A stretch of 64,000 nt of DNA from Nonomuraea sp. SYSU D8015 (GCF_008065375.1 NZ_VJYI01000014.1:237272-301271), one strand, 5' to 3'; numbered from the stretch's first letter, positions 1 to 7,893 are shown. The notes: a model not told the origin generated them from the sequence alone. Numbers and translations: made by a program.

Positions 1-143
1 TCCCGAAGGAGAAGGTAAGAACCCGGGATGCCGAGCGGAAGCGTCGGTCGTTGGCTGTTCGCCGTCGTGCCTGCAGAACTGCTGATCATACCCAGGCGAG
101 CGACCGCAGCGCCGCTCTCGCAAGGTTTTCGGCAGCCGTACTG

Positions 144-172
144 TTGGCCGACAGTGCGATCAATGTCATATT
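144..172 (+). promoter_or_regulatory. Candidate promoter of the Crp/Fnr-type regulator gene
   Basis: TTGGCC (144-149) and CATATT (167-172) are separated by 17 bp, the usual spacing of a vegetative actinobacterial promoter. A transcript starting near 179 would exclude the in-frame ATG at 163 and fits the GTG start at 211. This is a motif match only. Confidence 0.4.
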
Positions 173-210
173 GCCAGGTAAATAGCCGAACTGGTCACTG
201 GAGGCTTCCG

Positions 211-903
211 GTGGCGGCAAAGTGGCCGATGGGAACGTTCCTCGCCCGGTTACCTGAGGCGATGTCTGCCGAGCTCATTGAGCTCGGCACCACGCTCACG
301 ACACTGGACGGTACGCGGCTCATCCGTCAGGGCGAGCCCGGCACGCTGGTCTATCTGATCCTCCATGGCCTGGCCAAGATCACCATATGGGCGGAGAACG
401 GCGAGCGAGCGCTGCTCGCGGTTCGGGTCAGCGGTGACGTCATCGGTGAAATGGCGGTCCTGGGGTCGGGCAGGCGCAGCGCCGATGTCACGACCTGTGG
501 TCGGGCCTCGTTGTGCGAGATCAGGGGAGACGCCTTCGTCGGTTATATGCAGCGGCACCCGAGCGTCGCGTTCGCGCTTTCCGGTCTCCTCAGTGACCGT
601 CTGCGGTGGGCCAATCAGCGACGTCTGGAATTCGCGGGATATGCCGCGGACGTTTGCCTCGCCAGGATCATTCTCGCGCTTGCCGTGAGGCATGGGCGCG
701 CCGTGCGGGAGGGGGTGGACATCGGTCTTCCGCTGACGCAGGGCGAGCTCGGCAGTCTCATTGGTGCCAAGGAACCCACGGTTCAGAAGGCTCTGCGCGC
801 GCTGTCGGCACGGGGATTGATCTTGCGTGGCCACCGGCGGGTCGTCATTCAGGACATGGACGGGCTGACGAGGTTCGCCGACTACAACCCGCGAAACCCG
901 TAA
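211..903 (+). CDS. Crp/Fnr-family transcriptional regulator, cyclic-nucleotide-binding type
   Basis: A 230-residue protein with an N-terminal cyclic-nucleotide-binding beta-roll (about residues 8-125), a dimerisation helix and a C-terminal winged helix (about 165-215, with TQGELGSLIGAKEPTVQKAL as the HTH). The binding cassette reads GDVIGEMAVL...RRSADV. It keeps the Gly-Glu and Arg-Ser-Ala that contact the cyclic phosphate in CRP, so ligand binding is plausible. I chose the GTG at 211 because CTGGAGG lies 6 bases upstream and a candidate promoter lies at 144-172; an in-frame ATG at 163 is the alternative. Codon 14 is the rare TTA. The gene sits 63 bp upstream of a nucleotide-cyclase-like gene in the same direction, so it may sense a nucleotide made by its neighbour; that link is inference. 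Confidence 0.85.
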   Translation: MAAKWPMGTFLARLPEAMSAELIELGTTLTTLDGTRLIRQGEPGTLVYLILHGLAKITIWAENGERALLAVRVSGDVIGEMAVLGSGRRSADVTTCGRASLCEIRGDAFVGYMQRHPSVAFALSGLLSDRLRWANQRRLEFAGYAADVCLARIILALAVRHGRAVREGVDIGLPLTQGELGSLIGAKEPTVQKALRALSARGLILRGHRRVVIQDMDGLTRFADYNPRNP

Positions 904-966
904 AAATCCCGGTCGTTTTCTGTCCACAGCCGCAACCGTTCTCGTACGGCCGACGACAGGAGTGAG

Positions 967-1746
967 ATGAACGACACCCCGCAGTACCGAGCGATGCTGA
1001 CCTACGACATCGAGAACTACAGCGAGTGCAACAACACAGACCAGTACGCGCTGCAGTCGGCCATGATCCGGCTGCTGGACCTCGCGGCGGGAGCGGCCGG
1101 CCTGGGCCTGCTCGACTGGAAACGGCAGCCACAAGGCGACGGCGAGTTCGTCGTCCTTCCTCCGGACGTCCATCCCGGGCGGCTCCTCGGCCCGTTCACA
1201 GACGCGCTACGCCAGGCCATCGACGCCCACAACGCCTCATCGCAGCCGCGCCTGCGCCTGCGCTTGGCCGTCCACGCGGGCCCGATCCACGTGGACGGAC
1301 CCGCCGGATCACCGGGTAAGAACGCCGTGGAAAGCGGAAGACTGGTGAATGCCGATGCCCTGCGGACCGCCCTGCGTGCCGTCAAAGCCGCAAACCTGGG
1401 CGTGATCGTCTCCGACACGTTCTACGCCGACTACGTCGGCCAGGGCTACGGCGGGCCACCCGCCGACCACTTCCGGCGGGTCAAGGCCAAGGTCAAGCAG
1501 CAGGAATACATCGCATACGTCCATCTGCCCGAGCACAACGTGCATGCCGTACCGGAGCTCCGGGAGTTCGACGCCGAGGACACCCCGAACAAGGCAGGAG
1601 GCGGGCAGCCGCCCGAAGGCCGCCAGGTGAGCGTCGGCCGCGACTGGTACGGCGGCAACGACTTCCACATCTCCGGCGGCACGGTACACACCATCGCAGG
1701 CCGCGACGTGACCATCAACGATCCTGGACGGGAACCTCGGCCATGA
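967..1746 (+). CDS. Class III nucleotide-cyclase-like protein with C-terminal shared motif
   Basis: A 259-residue protein whose first ~190 residues resemble a class III adenylate/guanylate cyclase fold. LTYDIENYS (residues 11-19) gives a first metal-type Asp (D14). QGDGEFVVLP (56-65) gives a second Asp (D58) about 44 residues later, as in the family. LRLAVHAGPIHVDG (98-111) matches the beta-alpha core strand. The later catalytic Asn/Arg segment is altered (GKNAVESGRLVN), so activity and base specificity cannot be assigned. After a Pro/Gly-rich linker, residues 222-250 carry VGRDWYGG...AGRDV, a motif repeated near the N-terminus of the next protein. AGGAG precedes the ATG. The stop overlaps the next start by 4 bp (ATGA), so the two genes are almost certainly co-translated. 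A Pycsar-like pyrimidine cyclase is possible but unproven; a dead sensor domain is the alternative. Confidence 0.7.
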   Translation: MNDTPQYRAMLTYDIENYSECNNTDQYALQSAMIRLLDLAAGAAGLGLLDWKRQPQGDGEFVVLPPDVHPGRLLGPFTDALRQAIDAHNASSQPRLRLRLAVHAGPIHVDGPAGSPGKNAVESGRLVNADALRTALRAVKAANLGVIVSDTFYADYVGQGYGGPPADHFRRVKAKVKQQEYIAYVHLPEHNVHAVPELREFDAEDTPNKAGGGQPPEGRQVSVGRDWYGGNDFHISGGTVHTIAGRDVTINDPGREPRP

Positions 1747-3797
1747 CCGAAGAGACACCCGCTCAGGAACCCCCGGATACCGGCACCGACGACGCCCCGG
1801 CCTCGGAAGAGGACGGCACTCGACCCGCACCACCCCTGACCGAGCGCATCGAGCAGGAGCGGAAGGAACGCCGGTTACGTTCCGAGATCATAGAGGTGGG
1901 ACGGAACTGGTACGGCGGTTCGAGCTACCGGCTCGACAGGGGCGGCACTCTGTACGGAGCCGGCCGGGACATCGTCCAGTACTTCGGCAGCGAAGAATTG
2001 CCCGTACAGATATATCCCATTCTCACTCAAGAATTCGATGAAATCCGGACACGCCTGATCGAGACCCCCTCGCAGCGGGAGCTACTGGCCCGACTGGCGA
2101 ATGTGCCGGTGGTCTTGCTCAGAGGCGACCCGCATACCGGACGGTGGACGGCGGCGCTGCACGCGTTGGTGCAGCAGGGCCTGAACTGCAACCACCTCGT
2201 CGTCAAGGACCCGAAGAAGGTGCGGCCGGACGATCTTCGCGAGGGAAACGGCTATGTGCTCCGCGTCGACGACGGGGCCTGGCTTCGCCGCCCCGGAGCG
2301 GTGCTCGACCAGCTCTCCGCCGTAGCGCGCAAGAGCGGCGCGATGATCGTCGCCATCGTCCCGAACGATTGCGCGGTCACGAAATCCGTGGTCACGCATG
2401 AGCCGCCAACGGCGGCGGAGGTCATCCGTCGATGGCTCGTCCACCTCGCTCCCGGCATCGAAGAGGAGCTCGAGGCGGTGGGCGACGCGCTCAACGAGCA
2501 CGTCGCGGGCTGTCGTCCATGGGAGGCCGTCGACACCGCCAGGCAACTCGCGGATGGCCTACGGCGAGGAAGATCCCTCTCCTCCATGATCGCCGATCTG
2601 CCCTACACGGCACTCGCCAAGCTGTCGGACTACCTGAAGGAGACCGACTCCGCCCTCAGCAGGCACTTCCTGATCAGCAGCGCAGTGCTGTACGGGCTTC
2701 CCGAGGCCATCGTGTCCGACGCCGCGCTATCCCTGGCCCAGCGGATCAGGCAGGACGAGCAGCGAGAGTCAGCGGAGGAGGATCGAGGCTTTCCGGTATG
2801 GGAGCAGCTCAGCCAGTGGATAGCCCATCCGGGGCTCGACGCGGCGGAGGCCGCTCGGGGCGGGGAAGGCCAGCGTATCGAGGTGCGGCCGGGTATGGCC
2901 GATCGCCTGCTGACCACAGTGTGGAAGCAAGTACCCGTCATCCGGCCCGGACTTTACGACTGGCTCGCCGAGCTGGTCGGCGACGACGACTGGCGGGTCA
3001 GGCTCAAAGCCGCCCATGCCGTAGGCAAGCTCGCGACCTGCGATTTCCAGGTCATCGACGATCGGTTCTTCACACCTTGGAGCAAGGAGAAGGGACGAGC
3101 GAAAGTGCTGGCCTGGGCTCTGGAATCCGCCGCACTCGCCGATCCCGACGTGGCGGCGCTGGTACGCGACCGGCTGAAGGGCTGGACCACCGGCACGTAC
3201 CTTCAGCGGCTTTCCGCAGCGCTGGCGTACGGGTCGACGGTCGGTATCCGGCACATCGGCGAGGCGCTCGACGCCCTGCATACCGTCGCGGCCGCCGCGG
3301 TGCGCTTGGAGACGTGTGATGGCGTCGCTCACTCCGTGGCCGAGGTCTACACCTCCGACACCGCCTCGACAGTGCTGCGGGAGGTGGCCCGCTGGGCGAT
3401 CGGGGAGCACGTCGGAGAGCGGCTGACCGCTGCTCTGGCATTCGTCCGCCTGGCCACCGCCGAGCAGGAAGAGGAGTCGTACCCACCGCTGTGGCGCCAT
3501 GACCGCGTCCGCGATCTCGCGCAGTTCTGGATCAACGCCCTCGACTGGGGTCTCTCCACAACGCGCGGGGACACACACTTCCACGCCTACACGCCGTCCG
3601 CATGGATCCTCATGGCCACATGGGCAGAGCGAGCGGCCTCCGAGCCCGCGGTCGACGTCGTCATCGGCGAGGTGCTCGCCAGGACCACGAAGAGGCTCCG
3701 GCCGGCCTGGACGTTCCACCTGCACTTGTGGCACAAGCGGCGATCTATTACCGCCGCCCAGTTCGCCCGGTACATCCGGCTCCTCAAGGAAGGTTGA
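1743..3797 (+). CDS. Large degenerate P-loop NTPase with helical-repeat C-terminus
   Basis: A 684-residue cytoplasmic protein. Residues 1-45 are acidic and Pro-rich. Residues 51-78 carry VGRNWYGG...AGRDI, the same motif as at the C-terminus of the preceding cyclase-like protein. VVLLRGDPHTGRWTAA (123-138) looks like a Walker A loop in which GK is replaced by GR. YVLRVDD followed by MIVAIVPND (about 171-208) resembles the Walker B and sensor-1 strands of STAND/AAA-like NTPases. From about 280 to the end the sequence is alpha-helical and Trp/Ala/Leu-rich, consistent with HEAT-like repeats. Such proteins occur in actinobacterial conflict systems as sensors or scaffolds. The gene contains a TTA codon (residue 45) and lies 2 bp before the next gene. 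No effector domain is visible, so the output probably comes from partners. Confidence 0.65.
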   Translation: MTEETPAQEPPDTGTDDAPASEEDGTRPAPPLTERIEQERKERRLRSEIIEVGRNWYGGSSYRLDRGGTLYGAGRDIVQYFGSEELPVQIYPILTQEFDEIRTRLIETPSQRELLARLANVPVVLLRGDPHTGRWTAALHALVQQGLNCNHLVVKDPKKVRPDDLREGNGYVLRVDDGAWLRRPGAVLDQLSAVARKSGAMIVAIVPNDCAVTKSVVTHEPPTAAEVIRRWLVHLAPGIEEELEAVGDALNEHVAGCRPWEAVDTARQLADGLRRGRSLSSMIADLPYTALAKLSDYLKETDSALSRHFLISSAVLYGLPEAIVSDAALSLAQRIRQDEQRESAEEDRGFPVWEQLSQWIAHPGLDAAEAARGGEGQRIEVRPGMADRLLTTVWKQVPVIRPGLYDWLAELVGDDDWRVRLKAAHAVGKLATCDFQVIDDRFFTPWSKEKGRAKVLAWALESAALADPDVAALVRDRLKGWTTGTYLQRLSAALAYGSTVGIRHIGEALDALHTVAAAAVRLETCDGVAHSVAEVYTSDTASTVLREVARWAIGEHVGERLTAALAFVRLATAEQEEESYPPLWRHDRVRDLAQFWINALDWGLSTTRGDTHFHAYTPSAWILMATWAERAASEPAVDVVIGEVLARTTKRLRPAWTFHLHLWHKRRSITAAQFARYIRLLKEG

Positions 3798-3799
3798 CG

Positions 3800-4642
3800 A
3801 TGTCACTCACCAAGCTCATCAAGCGACCCGTGCTCGTACAGCGCTGGACGAGACTCCCCGCCGAGACCAGCGTGCCAGAGACGTCGACGTCCGCGGAGGA
3901 AGCAGCCGTCACCCCCGAGGATCCCTCCTACGTCTTCACCGCGCCGTCCCTCGGCGACGGCTTCCAATTCGTGGTGCGCGTATGGCTCTGGCGGCGTTCG
4001 GCCACAGGCTCCCTCATCTTCCGCCCCTGGAAGGAACTGAAGGAGGATCAGGAGCATTCGATCAAGGACTTCGTACGGGAGAAGGTCCGCAATGCGCTCC
4101 GGCGGCACAGCATCTTCGACGCGGCAACGGCGGAGCAGGCCGCGAAGGACGCCCTGGAGCGCTGGCTCAAAGAAAGACCGTCCGACTCCGTGACCGGCAC
4201 CTGGCGGGCGACCATCGAAGTCGACGTGCCCGACGAGGTCCGGAAGTTACGCTGCGCGCACGAGAGCGAGCTCTACAGGATCACGGCGAAGGCGAAGGAG
4301 ATCGAACTGCGGGTAGAGAAACTCCGCGCCTCGCGCAAGCTTTGCGAACAGTTCCTGACCGAAACAATGGACACCTCGACAGCGCGGCACGCGGTACGGC
4401 TCACGCAGGCGGTCGAGAACGTGGCGGACATCACCGACAGCATGCTCGGCGAGCGTGAGGAGAAGGCCGAGAAGCTCTTCGAGCTGCTGGCCAAGATCGT
4501 TGACGCCCAGCGGCACGCGAACGCCTTCGAGCTGGTCATCTCCAGCGAGACCGCGTTGCGGGCGGCGTTCGAGCGGCTCGGCATAGCTCTCCCGCCACCG
4601 GACCCCGACTCACCGTTCGCCCTCATGGAGGAGCCGCGGTGA
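3800..4642 (+). CDS. Coiled-coil protein of the same operon, function unknown
   Basis: A 280-residue protein not recognised with certainty. The first ~130 residues contain a beta-rich stretch (FQFVVRVWLWRRSATGSLIF). Then comes an all-helical segment rich in Glu, Lys and Ala (about 85-260) that probably forms a coiled coil, and a short Pro-rich tail. The beta domain followed by a long coiled coil faintly recalls SPFH/band-7 proteins, but there is no membrane anchor and I do not assign that family. AAGGAAGG lies 6 bases before the ATG and the gap to the upstream gene is 2 bp, so it is the third gene of the cyclase-like operon. It contains one TTA codon. Its last 20 bp overlap the 3' end of the convergent membrane-protein gene. 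Confidence 0.6.
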   Translation: MSLTKLIKRPVLVQRWTRLPAETSVPETSTSAEEAAVTPEDPSYVFTAPSLGDGFQFVVRVWLWRRSATGSLIFRPWKELKEDQEHSIKDFVREKVRNALRRHSIFDAATAEQAAKDALERWLKERPSDSVTGTWRATIEVDVPDEVRKLRCAHESELYRITAKAKEIELRVEKLRASRKLCEQFLTETMDTSTARHAVRLTQAVENVADITDSMLGEREEKAEKLFELLAKIVDAQRHANAFELVISSETALRAAFERLGIALPPPDPDSPFALMEEPR

Positions 4643-5195
4643 ACAGGATGTCGATCAGGGCCGCACTCACCGCGGCGGCCATCCCCGCCAGAAGTAGCCA
4701 GAATCCCCAACGAATGAGGCGATACTTCTGACCGACAATCCGGCTGACCCTGTGGAGCTGATCGGCGACCCGCTCCAGATCCAGCCTGGATGATTTCATC
4801 AGGGCACTGGAGAGGGCCGCCGCGGATTCGAAACGCAGCACATCCGCGTAATACATGACGGCGTCGCTCCGCTTCCTGCGATCGAATCTCGGATAGACGG
4901 CGCGCGCGAGCACAACCACCGACGCCACAGCAGCGGCTGTCCCCGCCCACCATAACCACTCGATGGCGTTGGACAGCCTGAACGGCGACCAACTGCCGGC
5001 AAGCAGACCCCCTGCAACAGCGCCGAGCCCGATGCCGACGACGCCGAGCAGCACCTGGGCCTTGGCATCGGCCCGGTTGAGCTCGTCGCGGGTCTCCGCG
5101 AGGAGCTGGATGCCGTAGGCGCACGCGTCATCTACAGCTGCTTGTCGTTGGTCCTGAGTCGTTGAGGCAAGGGCTTGCGCGATCCTGCGGAACAT
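4623..5195 (-). CDS. Small membrane protein resembling Pycsar effector PycTM (DUF5706-like)
   Basis: A 190-residue protein with a helical N-terminus (LLAETRDELNRADAKAQ), a hydrophobic segment at about 44-66, a second at about 80-102 (EWLWWAGTAAAVASVVVLA), a ~55-residue soluble helical part, the KYRLIRWG motif, and a last membrane helix at about 160-185. This layout, with the RDELNRADAKA-TM-TM-soluble-KYRLI-TM order, matches the family annotated as Pycsar system effectors. In Pycsar the effector binds cCMP or cUMP and damages the inner membrane. AGAGG lies 6 bases before the ATG. The gene is convergent with, and overlaps by 20 bp, the operon holding the cyclase-like gene. It contains a TTA codon. 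The family call is from memory of the pattern; ligand and action are inference. Confidence 0.7.
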   Translation of the reverse strand: MFRRIAQALASTTQDQRQAAVDDACAYGIQLLAETRDELNRADAKAQVLLGVVGIGLGAVAGGLLAGSWSPFRLSNAIEWLWWAGTAAAVASVVVLARAVYPRFDRRKRSDAVMYYADVLRFESAAALSSALMKSSRLDLERVADQLHRVSRIVGQKYRLIRWGFWLLLAGMAAAVSAALIDILFTAAPP

Positions 5196-5924
5196 GAGAA
5201 ACCTCTTGGCTGGGGGATCACACCGCTGAGCATTCCACGACCGGGAGGACCGCGTACCTGCACGCTACTGAGCCGACCGATCGCATCAGTCAGGCTATTG
5301 TTCATGACGACACGGATACCTCTCGACGAGGCGTAAAAGTAACCCTCTCGGGACGCGCGAAACCCGGCCACTGATCGTGCAATTGGGTGCGTTTGGTCCG
5401 AGTGAGCCCCCGTCACCCTCAAGCTATCCCCGGTTGCCGCTCATCGGCTTGGTGATATCGAAGACGAACCAGCCCGGTTGAGCTCGGGGTCGGGCGGCAG
5501 TGCAGCGCTTGATCATGGCCATGCGTTTGCCCCATACCCCCCCACCCGCTGGTCTATCGGGCCACGGCGATGACCTGCAGGTTCTTCCCCCGTGGCCACG
5601 GAGCTGAGCGCCCGACCGGAGGCCGGGGGCGGCGGCGACCCAGGCATCGCAGATCCTGCGTCGTATCCCAAGCCTGCCGCCGCGCACGACGGCCCGTAGT
5701 TCCGCCAGAGAAGCTGGCGTCATCAGGACACGGTTCCGCCTCCGGTTCGTCTGTGCAAGTCGCTCCGCGCCGGGTTGGACGCGACCAGCTTCGTCTGACA
5801 CGCACTCCGCGAATCCGCGGGGACGTGAACCCGGGTGCCCAGCGCCGGGAGGAGAACTCTGCGTACTTCATGAAGCAGGATGGCCGCACCTCCCGATCCG
5901 AGCGAGCCGCGTACTATGCCAGGA
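5196..5924. other. 729-bp stretch without a convincing gene
   Basis: Between the PycTM-like gene and the aldo/keto reductase I see only Arg/Pro-rich overlapping frames with no family resemblance and no ribosome-binding sites in good places. The first part must hold the promoter of the membrane-protein gene. The rest may be decayed coding DNA; I could not identify its origin. Confidence 0.4.
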
Positions 5925-6974
5925 TCAGCTCGCGGCGCGGTCGCCGAGCGGGCGGCGGCGCAATGCGGGGTCGGTCAGGGGCACGGGGCTCCAGAGGCCG
6001 ACAGGGTGGTAGACGTTGGTGCCGGGCGGCACGAGCTCGTCGATCCGGTCGAGCACGGTGTCGTCGAGCACCAGCGAGGCGCCCTTCAGCAAGCCATCCA
6101 GCTGCTCCATCGTGCGCGGGCCGAGGATGACCGAGGTGACCGCCGGGTGTGACGCGGCGAAGGCGACGGCCAGCGCCGGCAGGGTGCAGCCGAGCTCGTC
6201 CGCCAGTTTCACCAGTTCCTCAACGATCTCCAGCTTGGCGGCGTTGACCGGGATAGACGGGTCGAACCGTTCTGGCGCGCGCGCGGCGCGGCCCCGCGAC
6301 ATGTCGACCTGCTGCCCCTTGCGGTAGCGGCCGGTCAGGAACCCCCAGCCCAGCGGGCTGTAGGTGAGCACGCCCATGCCGAGCCGCTGCGCCGTGGGAA
6401 GGACATCGCCCTCGATGCCGCGGGCCAGGATGTTGTACGGCGGCTGCTCGGTGCGGAACCGGTACAAACCGCGCTGCCGGGCCACGTGGTAGGCCTCGAC
6501 CGTCTCGTGCGCCGGGAAAGCCGAGCTGCCGAAGGCCCGGATCTTGCCCTGCCGTACCAGATCGGTCAGTGCGGAGAGGGTCTCCTCGATGTCGGTCCGG
6601 TGGTCGGGGCGGTGGATCTGGTAGAGGTCGATCCAGTCAGTGCGCAGCCGCTTGAGACTCGCCTCGACCTCGCGCATGATCCAACGCCGCGAGTTGCCGC
6701 TGCGGTTGGGCCCCTCTCCCATCTGGAAGTGCACCTTCGTCGCCAGCACCACCTCGTCTCGCCGGCCCTGCAGCGCCTTGCCCACGATCTCCTCGGATTC
6801 GCCCGCCGAGTACATGTCAGCGGTGTCGACGAAATTGATCCCGTGGTCGAGGGCGGTGTGGATGATGCGGATGCTGTCATCGTGGTCGGGGTTGCCGGCC
6901 GAGCCGAACATCATGGTGCCGAGGCAGTAGGTGCTGACCTCGATACCAGTGCCGCCGAGGATGCGATATCTCAT
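5925..6974 (-). CDS. Aldo/keto reductase
   Basis: A 349-residue NADPH-dependent oxidoreductase of the aldo/keto reductase superfamily, acting on small aldehydes or ketones in the cytoplasm. The catalytic tetrad is visible: Asp and Tyr in NFVDTADMYSAGESEE (about 47-62), Lys in LATKVH and His in YQIHRPD. The C-terminal part contains the nucleotide-binding SVILGPRT segment. Length is normal for the family (about 320-350). It is divergent from a MerR regulator, with a MerR-type promoter between them. The predicted transcription start lies only 2-3 bases before the ATG, so the mRNA may be leaderless. The natural substrate cannot be read from the sequence. Confidence 0.92.
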   Translation of the reverse strand: MRYRILGGTGIEVSTYCLGTMMFGSAGNPDHDDSIRIIHTALDHGINFVDTADMYSAGESEEIVGKALQGRRDEVVLATKVHFQMGEGPNRSGNSRRWIMREVEASLKRLRTDWIDLYQIHRPDHRTDIEETLSALTDLVRQGKIRAFGSSAFPAHETVEAYHVARQRGLYRFRTEQPPYNILARGIEGDVLPTAQRLGMGVLTYSPLGWGFLTGRYRKGQQVDMSRGRAARAPERFDPSIPVNAAKLEIVEELVKLADELGCTLPALAVAFAASHPAVTSVILGPRTMEQLDGLLKGASLVLDDTVLDRIDELVPPGTNVYHPVGLWSPVPLTDPALRRRPLGDRAAS

Positions 6975-6982
6975 ACTTCGGA

Positions 6983-7013
6983 ACCGTAGAATCTAGAGCC
7001 GACTCTAGGTCAA
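6983..7013 (-). promoter_or_regulatory. MerR-type promoter/operator of the aldo/keto reductase
   Basis: On the minus strand TTGACC (-35, at 7008-7013) and TACGGT (-10, at 6983-6988) are 19 bp apart, the long spacer typical of promoters activated by MerR proteins. The spacer region holds a perfect dyad, CTAGAG and CTCTAG around CCGA (6993-7008). The divergent merR-like gene starts 11 bp beyond. Direct reading of the sequence; activation is inferred from the family. Confidence 0.75.
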
Positions 7014-7023
7014 ACTGAGCCAC

Positions 7024-7419
7024 ATGTCGGGTTTGAGCATCGGCCAGGTCGCCGAGCGCACCGGGCTCAGCGTGCACACACTCCGGTTCTACGAGCGGGA
7101 GGGGCTGCTGGCCAAGCCGGTACGGCGGGGAACCGCAGGGCACCGGGTCTACAGCGAGGGTGATGTCGACTGGCTGGGCGTTTGCATCCGGCTGCGGGCC
7201 TCCGGCATGCCCTTGACCGACATCCGGCGCTACACCGAGCTCGTCAGGGCGGGCCAAGGTAACGAGGTGGAACGGCTGCAGGTGTTGCGCGAACATCGGG
7301 AACGGGTGCTCGCCCAGATGCATGAACTCAACGAGTGCCTCAAGCTGATCACCCACAAGGTGGCCGTCTACGAGGGGCGTCTGGGTTTGCGGGACAACGT
7401 CACAGATTGTGCGCCCTAA
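7024..7419 (+). CDS. MerR-family transcriptional regulator
   Basis: A 131-residue regulator with the N-terminal MerR winged helix (LSIGQVAERTGLSVHTLRFY, residues 4-23, then EGLLAKPVRR and the wing HRVYSEGDVDWL). A long dimerisation helix follows (about 75-118). The C-terminus is short and has no metal-binding cysteine cluster, so a small organic effector or redox-type signal is more likely than a metal. It is transcribed divergently from the aldo/keto reductase, whose promoter has the 19-bp spacer these regulators remodel. It probably controls that gene and itself. Confidence 0.92.
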   Translation: MSGLSIGQVAERTGLSVHTLRFYEREGLLAKPVRRGTAGHRVYSEGDVDWLGVCIRLRASGMPLTDIRRYTELVRAGQGNEVERLQVLREHRERVLAQMHELNECLKLITHKVAVYEGRLGLRDNVTDCAP

Positions 7420-7893
7420 ATTGCTTCGATAGAACTCCCAATGGTGGAGGGTGCGGACGGTGACTCCCACGCGCGATGCCGCCGCCCCGATCCGGCCGCT
7501 TCGAGGTTGCGTGCCTCGGCGCTGTCGGGGTGGAACGGAAGAGCGAGCCCAGCCCCACCATGGCCGAGATGGCCCGCAAGATCACCGTAGCCCTCGACGC
7601 CGCCTGATGGGATGTCAGCCTCGTGTCACAGGGTCCGCCTCGAACCCCTGTGACACGACGGCGTGCGAACGAACAACGGTGACGGGACGGCCGATTCACG
7701 CGGCCGGGGTTCGGCTCTGCGATCAGGGTCCGGCCGAAAATCGTTTGCCTCGCGTGGTGGGCTCGGGGAATGTGGTGTCCATGAGGCTCTGACGGACAGC
7801 ACCGCTATTTCGAGATGCCACGGCGCTCACTTGCCGCCGTGATGCCGCATACCCACATCCTGTTCAGCGAAGAGAGCGTCTTCGTCCCAGCAA
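7420..7893. other. 474-bp region without intact gene; possible HTH-protein remnant
   Basis: No intact gene is seen. On the plus strand, 7530-7607 reads GVERKSEPSPTMAEMARK then ITVALDAA and stop. This resembles the tail of an XRE-type helix-turn-helix domain, but the frame is lost upstream. A strong inverted repeat lies at 7621-7658. The rest shows nothing I can support. Confidence 0.3.
7621..7658. repeat. 13-bp perfect inverted repeat
   Basis: TCGTGTCACAGGG (7621-7633) pairs perfectly with CCCTGTGACACGA (7646-7658) around a 12-base loop. There is no U-run after it on either strand. It may be an unusual terminator after the decayed reading frame, or an old operator or element end. Confidence 0.6.

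Noticed and set aside
163..210. ATG at 163 as start of the Crp-type gene
   Set aside because: No ribosome-binding site, it lies inside the predicted promoter, and the added residues are not family-like; GTG 211 has CTGGAGG at proper distance.
967..1746. Calling the gene pycC outright
   Set aside because: The later catalytic Asn/Arg region is altered and base specificity cannot be read, so a firm name is not justified.
1635..1975. Shared motif as a classical RHIM amyloid motif
   Set aside because: The RHIM core (I/V-Q-I/V-G) is not present. I report the motif without assigning it to RHIM.
5424..5889. Two overlapping minus-strand frames in the 5.2-5.9 kb gap
   Set aside because: Arg/Pro-rich, no SD, no recognisable domain; treated as non-coding or decayed.
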